Positions 34,274 to 38,076 of a DNA stretch of 38,076 nucleotides are shown piece by piece. Under the pieces are notes generated by a model. The model was given only the letters and a program-made list of their open reading frames with translations. It made no database searches and was not told the origin of the DNA. The DNA comes from Alterluteimonas quercicellularis (lineage in GTDB: Bacteria; Pseudomonadota; Gammaproteobacteria; Xanthomonadales; Xanthomonadaceae). Positions within the stretch are counted from its first letter, which is position 1, and every line of letters begins with the position of its first letter. The translations under genes and the position numbers were made by a program. The DNA is taken from contig NZ_JAIWPR010000058.1 in NCBI RefSeq assembly GCF_021191635.1, positions 1 through 38,076 on the forward strand, given 5' to 3'.

Positions 34274-35986
34274 TCAGCGCTTCATCGAGCTGAAGAACTC
34301 GTCGTTCGACTTGGTGGTCTTCATCTTGTCGAGCAGGAATTCCATCGCCGCGATCTCGTCCATCGGGTGCAGCAGCTTGCGCAGGATCCAGATCTTCTGC
34401 AGCAGCTCCGGCTCGATCAGCAGGTCCTCGCGGCGGGTGCCGGACTGGTTGACGTTGATCGCCGGGTACACGCGCTTCTCGGTGATGCGGCGGTCCAGGT
34501 GCACCTCGGAGTTGCCGGTGCCCTTGAACTCCTCGTAGATCACCTTGTCCATCGCGCTGCCGGTGTCGACCAGCGCGGTGGCGATGATCGTCAGCGAGCC
34601 GCCTTCCTCGACGTTGCGCGCCGCGCCGAAGAAGCGCTTCGGCCGGTGCAGGGCGTTGGCGTCGACGCCGCCGGTCAGCACCTTGCCGGAGCTGGGCACG
34701 ACGTTGTTGTACGCGCGGGCCAGGCGGGTGATCGAGTCGAGCAGGATCACCACGTCCTTCTTGTGCTCGACCAGGCGCTTGGCGCGCTCGATCACCATCT
34801 CGGCGACCTGCACGTGGCGCGCGGCCGGCTCGTCGAAGGTGGAGCTGACCACTTCGCCGCGCACGGTGCGCTGCATCTCGGTCACTTCCTCCGGGCGCTC
34901 GTCGACCAGCAGCACGATCAGGTGCACTTCCGGATGGTTGGTGGTGATCGCGGTGGCGACCTGCTGCATCAGCATCGTCTTGCCCGCCTTGGGCGGCGAG
35001 ACGATCAGCGCGCGCTGGCCCTTGCCCTGCGGGGCCATCAGGTCGAGGATGCGGCCGGTGATGTCCTCGGTCGAGCCGTCGCCGCGCTCGAGCTTGAAGC
35101 GCTTGCGCGGGAACAGCGGGGTCAGGTTCTCGAACAGCACCTTGCCCTTGCTGGCCTCCAGCGGCTCGCCGTTGATGGTGTCGACCACCGACAGCGCGAA
35201 GTAGCGCTCGCCGTCCTTCGGCCAGCGGATGCGGCCGGCCAGGTGGTCGCCGGTGCGCAGGTTGAAGCGGCGGATCTGGCTGGGCGAGATGTAGACGTCG
35301 TCCGGCCCGGCCAGGTAGCTGGCCTCGGCGCCGCGCAGGAACCCGAACCCGTCGGGCAGGATCTCCAGCACGCCGTCGGCGGCCACGCCCTCGCCGTGGC
35401 GGGTCAGCACCTTGAGCAGGGCGAAGATCACGTCCTGCTTGCGGGCGCGGGCCACGCCCTCGTGGATGTTGAGCTGCTCGGCGATGTCCATCAGCTTCTG
35501 CGCCGGCATCCGCTTGAGGTCGGACAGCGAGTACTGCGGGAAGCCTTCGGGAATGTTGGGCGGCGGCAGGCGCTGGGCCTGGTCGTTGCCGCCGTCCTGC
35601 GGCAGGCCGTCGTCGCGGTAGCGGTCGCGCTGGCGGTCGCGGCGGTTGCGGAAGCGGTCGCGGCGGTTGCCTTGGCCCTGGCCCTGCTGGCCCTGGCCGC
35701 CCTGGCCCTGCGACGGGCGCTGGGCGCCCGGCTCGCGGGACTGGCCCGGCTCGCCGTCGTGGCCGTGGCCGCCGCCGTCGCCGGCGGGCGGCGGGGCGGG
35801 CGGGGGAGGCGCGGCCTCGGTGCGCGGCGGCGCGGTGGGGGCGGGCGGCGCCTCGACCGGCAGCGACTGCTGCACGGGGTCGCCGCCGGCGTCGGTGGTC
35901 TTGGTGGCGCGGACGGTCTTGGTCGCGCGCGGCTTGCGAACGCGCTTCTCGGCGATCTCGCCGGAATCGGGGGTATTGTCGGACAA
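34274..35986 (-). CDS. rho: Transcription termination factor Rho with long N-terminal extension
   Basis: A 570-residue hexameric RNA-dependent ATPase that terminates transcription. From about residue 152 ([16 protein letters not shown]) the remaining 419 residues align along the full E. coli protein (419 residues). This includes [11 protein letters not shown], the RNA-binding DGFGFLR and [13 protein letters not shown], the P-loop [33 protein letters not shown] and the R-loop region [12 protein letters not shown]. Residues 1-150 are a low-complexity extension: Lys/Arg/Thr-rich first, then Pro/Ala-rich, then Gly/Gln-rich, then an Arg/Asp-rich block ([19 protein letters not shown]). Such extensions occur in Rho of several high-GC bacteria. 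GAGGAA precedes the ATG. Confidence 0.97.
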   Translation of the reverse strand: MSDNTPDSGEIAEKRVRKPRATKTVRATKTTDAGGDPVQQSLPVEAPPAPTAPPRTEAAPPPPAPPPAGDGGGHGHDGEPGQSREPGAQRPSQGQGGQGQQGQGQGNRRDRFRNRRDRQRDRYRDDGLPQDGGNDQAQRLPPPNIPEGFPQYSLSDLKRMPAQKLMDIAEQLNIHEGVARARKQDVIFALLKVLTRHGEGVAADGVLEILPDGFGFLRGAEASYLAGPDDVYISPSQIRRFNLRTGDHLAGRIRWPKDGERYFALSVVDTINGEPLEASKGKVLFENLTPLFPRKRFKLERGDGSTEDITGRILDLMAPQGKGQRALIVSPPKAGKTMLMQQVATAITTNHPEVHLIVLLVDERPEEVTEMQRTVRGEVVSSTFDEPAARHVQVAEMVIERAKRLVEHKKDVVILLDSITRLARAYNNVVPSSGKVLTGGVDANALHRPKRFFGAARNVEEGGSLTIIATALVDTGSAMDKVIYEEFKGTGNSEVHLDRRITEKRVYPAINVNQSGTRREDLLIEPELLQKIWILRKLLHPMDEIAAMEFLLDKMKTTKSNDEFFSSMKR

Positions 35987-36183
35987 GTGCGAATTCCTCG
36001 CTTGCTGCGAGCGCCCGCGGAAGGCGGGACGGGGAGGGGAAGGGGGACCTTCAGAAGGGTGCGGCGCGGTGGTCCACGCCGGATGGAGAAGAAACTAGCA
36101 CCGCCGCGGGCCTGCGGCAAGCGGCGGCGCGTGAGGACGCCGGACGGGGCGGCGCGTGAAGGCGGGGCGGCCCGCGCGGCCGG

Positions 36184-36510
36184 TCAGAGCGCCTTGTCGA
36201 TCATCTGCGACAGCTGCGCCTTGCCGGTCGCGCCGAGCTGGCTGGCCTGGATCTGGCCGTCCTTGAACAGCAGCAGCATCGGGATCGAGCGCACGTTGTA
36301 CTTGAGCGCCGTGGCCTTGTTCTGGTCCACGTCGACCTTCACCACCTTGGCGCGGCCGGCGTAGTCCTCGGCCAGCTCGTCCAGGGCGGGGGCGATCATC
36401 CGGCAGGGTCCGCACCACGGCGCCCAGAAATCGACCAGGACCGGCGCCCCGGACTGCAGCACGGTGGTCTCGAAATCGGCATCGCTGGCGTGGATGACCT
36501 TGTCGCTCAC
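36184..36510 (-). CDS. trxA: Thioredoxin 1
   Basis: A 108-residue thioredoxin with the active site WCGPC at residues 32-36, the VLVDFWAPW strand before it, KVDVDQN, the cis-Pro loop SIPMLLLFKDG and a C-terminal helix. The GTG at 36510 is chosen because AGGAGA lies a few bases upstream and the protein then has E. coli length (109). An upstream in-frame ATG at 36597 gives a non-conserved leader. The cytosolic role is disulfide reduction. It lies 197 bases upstream of rho on the same strand and is divergent from rhlB, the classic gammaproteobacterial arrangement. Confidence 0.97.
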   Translation of the reverse strand: MSDKVIHASDADFETTVLQSGAPVLVDFWAPWCGPCRMIAPALDELAEDYAGRAKVVKVDVDQNKATALKYNVRSIPMLLLFKDGQIQASQLGATGKAQLSQMIDKAL

Positions 36511-36732
36511 GGGATTCTCCTGGGGGGTGGTGAGCCGGGGCGCGGTCCGCGGCGCCGGCATAACTGCTAGACTGGGGCGCTCTCCGGCCGAAACCAAGGC
36601 CGGATGTCAAGGCCCGATCGGGCCCTCCCGGTGCCGCGAGGCGCCCTCCCAGCGGTCCGGCAGTCTGCGATGCGGGCATCTCCCGCGCAAGCGCATCCCG
36701 CCGCGCGCGCCACCGAACACAGTTTCCTACGC

Positions 36733-38076
36733 ATGAGCGACAAGCCACTTACCGACATCCCCTTCTCCGAGTTCGAACTGCACCCGAGCCTGCTGGCCGG
36801 GCTGGAAGCCGCCGGCTTCCTGCGTTGCACGCCCATTCAGGCCCTGACCCTGCCGCTGGCCCTGTCGGGCCGCGACGTCGCCGGCCAGGCCCAGACCGGC
36901 ACCGGCAAGACCCTGGCCTTCCTGGTCGCGGTGATCGACCGGCTGCTCAAGCGCCCGGCCCTGGCCGACCGCAAGCCCGAGGACCCGCGCGCGCTGATCC
37001 TGGCGCCGACCCGCGAGCTGGCGATCCAGATCCACAAGGACGCGGTGAAGTTCGCCTCCGACCTCGGCCTCAAGTTCGCCCTGGTCTACGGCGGGGTCGA
37101 CTACGACAAGCAGCGCCAGCAGCTTCAGGCCGGCGCCGACGTCATCATCGCCACCCCCGGCCGCCTGATCGACTACGTCAAGCAGCACAAGGTGGTCAGC
37201 CTGCACGCCTGCGAGATCTGCGTGCTGGACGAGGCCGACCGCATGTTCGACCTCGGCTTCATCAAGGACATCCGCTTCCTGCTGCGGCGCATGCCGATCC
37301 GCACCGAGCGCCAGACCCTGCTGTTCTCGGCCACGCTGTCGCACCGCGTGCTGGAGCTCGCCTACGAGCACATGAACGAGCCGGAAAAGCTGGTGGTGGA
37401 GACCGAGTTCGTCACCGCCGCGCGCGTGCGCCAGAAGCTGTACTACCCCTCCGACGAGGAGAAGCTGCCGCTGCTGATCGGCCTGCTCTCGCGCAGCGAG
37501 GGCGCGCGGACCATGGTCTTCGTCAACACCAAGGCCTTCGTCGAGCGCGTCGCGCGCGCGCTGGAGCGCGCCGGCTACCGGGTGGGCGTGCTGTCGGGCG
37601 ACGTGCCGCAGAAGAAGCGCGAGAGCCTGCTGAAGAAGTTCCAGGCCGGCCAGCTGGAGCTGCTGGTGGCCACCGACGTCGCCGCCCGCGGCCTGCACAT
37701 CGAGGGCGTCAGCCACGTCTACAACTACGACCTGCCGTTCGACGCCGAGGACTATGTGCATCGCATCGGGCGCACCGCGCGCCTGGGCGCCGAGGGCGAC
37801 GCGATCAGCTTCGCCTGCGAGCGCTACGCGATGTCGCTGCCCGACATCGAGGCCTTCATCGAGCAGCGCATCCCCTCCGAGCCGGTGACGCCGGAGCTGC
37901 TGGTGGCGCAGCCGCGCAAGCCGCGCGAGGGCGTCGAGCTGGAGGCCGAGGAAGGCGAGAGCATCGGCGAGATCTTCCGCGAGGCGCGCGAGCAGCGCGC
38001 CGCGGACGACGCCCGCCGCGGCGGCCCGCGCAACGGCGCGCGCCCCGGCGGCGGACGCCGCGAAGGCGGCAGCGGC
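36733..38076 (+). CDS. rhlB: ATP-dependent DEAD-box RNA helicase RhlB (3' end outside window)
   Basis: 448 codons are visible and the frame stays open to the window edge. DEAD-box motifs in order are the Q motif [19 protein letters not shown] with [13 protein letters not shown] (motif I), PTRELAIQ (Ia), TPGRL, DEAD in [10 protein letters not shown] (II), SATLSHRV (III), [14 protein letters not shown] (V) and [10 protein letters not shown] (VI). RhlB unwinds structured RNA, in E. coli as part of the RNase E degradosome. The identity is supported by [14 protein letters not shown], which resembles RhlB N-termini, and by the trxA/rho neighbourhood. The visible C-terminus becomes an Arg/Gly-rich tail. 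The 222-base gap to trxA contains a TAGACT element (36568-36573) as a possible -10; no Shine-Dalgarno is seen before the ATG. Confidence 0.93.
   Translation, partial: MSDKPLTDIPFSEFELHPSLLAGLEAAGFLRCTPIQALTLPLALSGRDVAGQAQTGTGKTLAFLVAVIDRLLKRPALADRKPEDPRALILAPTRELAIQIHKDAVKFASDLGLKFALVYGGVDYDKQRQQLQAGADVIIATPGRLIDYVKQHKVVSLHACEICVLDEADRMFDLGFIKDIRFLLRRMPIRTERQTLLFSATLSHRVLELAYEHMNEPEKLVVETEFVTAARVRQKLYYPSDEEKLPLLIGLLSRSEGARTMVFVNTKAFVERVARALERAGYRVGVLSGDVPQKKRESLLKKFQAGQLELLVATDVAARGLHIEGVSHVYNYDLPFDAEDYVHRIGRTARLGAEGDAISFACERYAMSLPDIEAFIEQRIPSEPVTPELLVAQPRKPREGVELEAEEGESIGEIFREAREQRAADDARRGGPRNGARPGGGRREGGSG

Overview
The window is very GC-rich and densely coded, and reads as chromosomal DNA of a gammaproteobacterium in the Xanthomonadaceae (Lysobacter/Luteimonas-like). 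This is inferred from several signs: outer-membrane TonB-dependent receptors (TBDRs) linked to a SapC / JmjC-cupin / flavin-dependent halogenase set, a Rho with a long N-terminal extension, S46 and S9 dipeptidyl peptidases, a YcgL/ankyrin gene pair, the trxA-rho / rhlB neighbourhood, and REP-like GTAGGAGCGCGC repeats. No rRNA, tRNA, CRISPR, prophage or intact transposase was seen.

Region 1 (1-12.7 kb) is a sugar and glycan uptake locus. The end of xylA and a XylE-like H+/sugar symporter run rightward. They converge on a leftward operon of TBDR1, SapC, JmjC-like cupin, flavin-dependent halogenase and a vSGLT-like Na+/sugar symporter. A second leftward TBDR lies upstream. Both TBDR promoters carry the same LacI-type palindrome (TGACAGCGCTGTCA or one mismatch from it), and the TTGACA -35 box forms part of one operator half. 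The halogenase and dioxygenase inside a carbohydrate-uptake operon are the most likely place in this window for undescribed chemistry.

Region 2 (12.8-15.6 kb) holds uvrD, probably leaderless, and a universal stress protein gene.

Region 3 (15.6-19.2 kb) is a lower-GC accessory patch. It has short unknown membrane or soluble proteins, a DUF5076-like protein and an unknown secreted protein. Copies of a GGTTCACTT palindromic repeat, resembling RAYT-associated REPs, fall between the genes. It ends with a compact sdpR/sdpI-like pair (ArsR-type autorepressor and membrane protein) whose promoter is covered by a perfect 18-bp palindrome and whose mRNA is probably leaderless.

Region 4 (19.3-26.2 kb) has a small conserved protein, an S46 dipeptidyl peptidase (DPP7-like), hemF, a cysteine-dioxygenase-like cupin and an S9 dipeptidyl peptidase. 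Two clusters of a second REP family separate the genes.

Region 5 (26.5-34.2 kb) has the cyanide-insensitive bd-type quinol oxidase (cioAB), YcgL overlapping a very large membrane-anchored ankyrin protein, a periplasmic TonB-C-domain protein and a small membrane protein.

Region 6 (34.2-38.1 kb) is the conserved rho and trxA (leftward) / rhlB (rightward, cut by the window edge) block, with a clear intrinsic terminator after rho.
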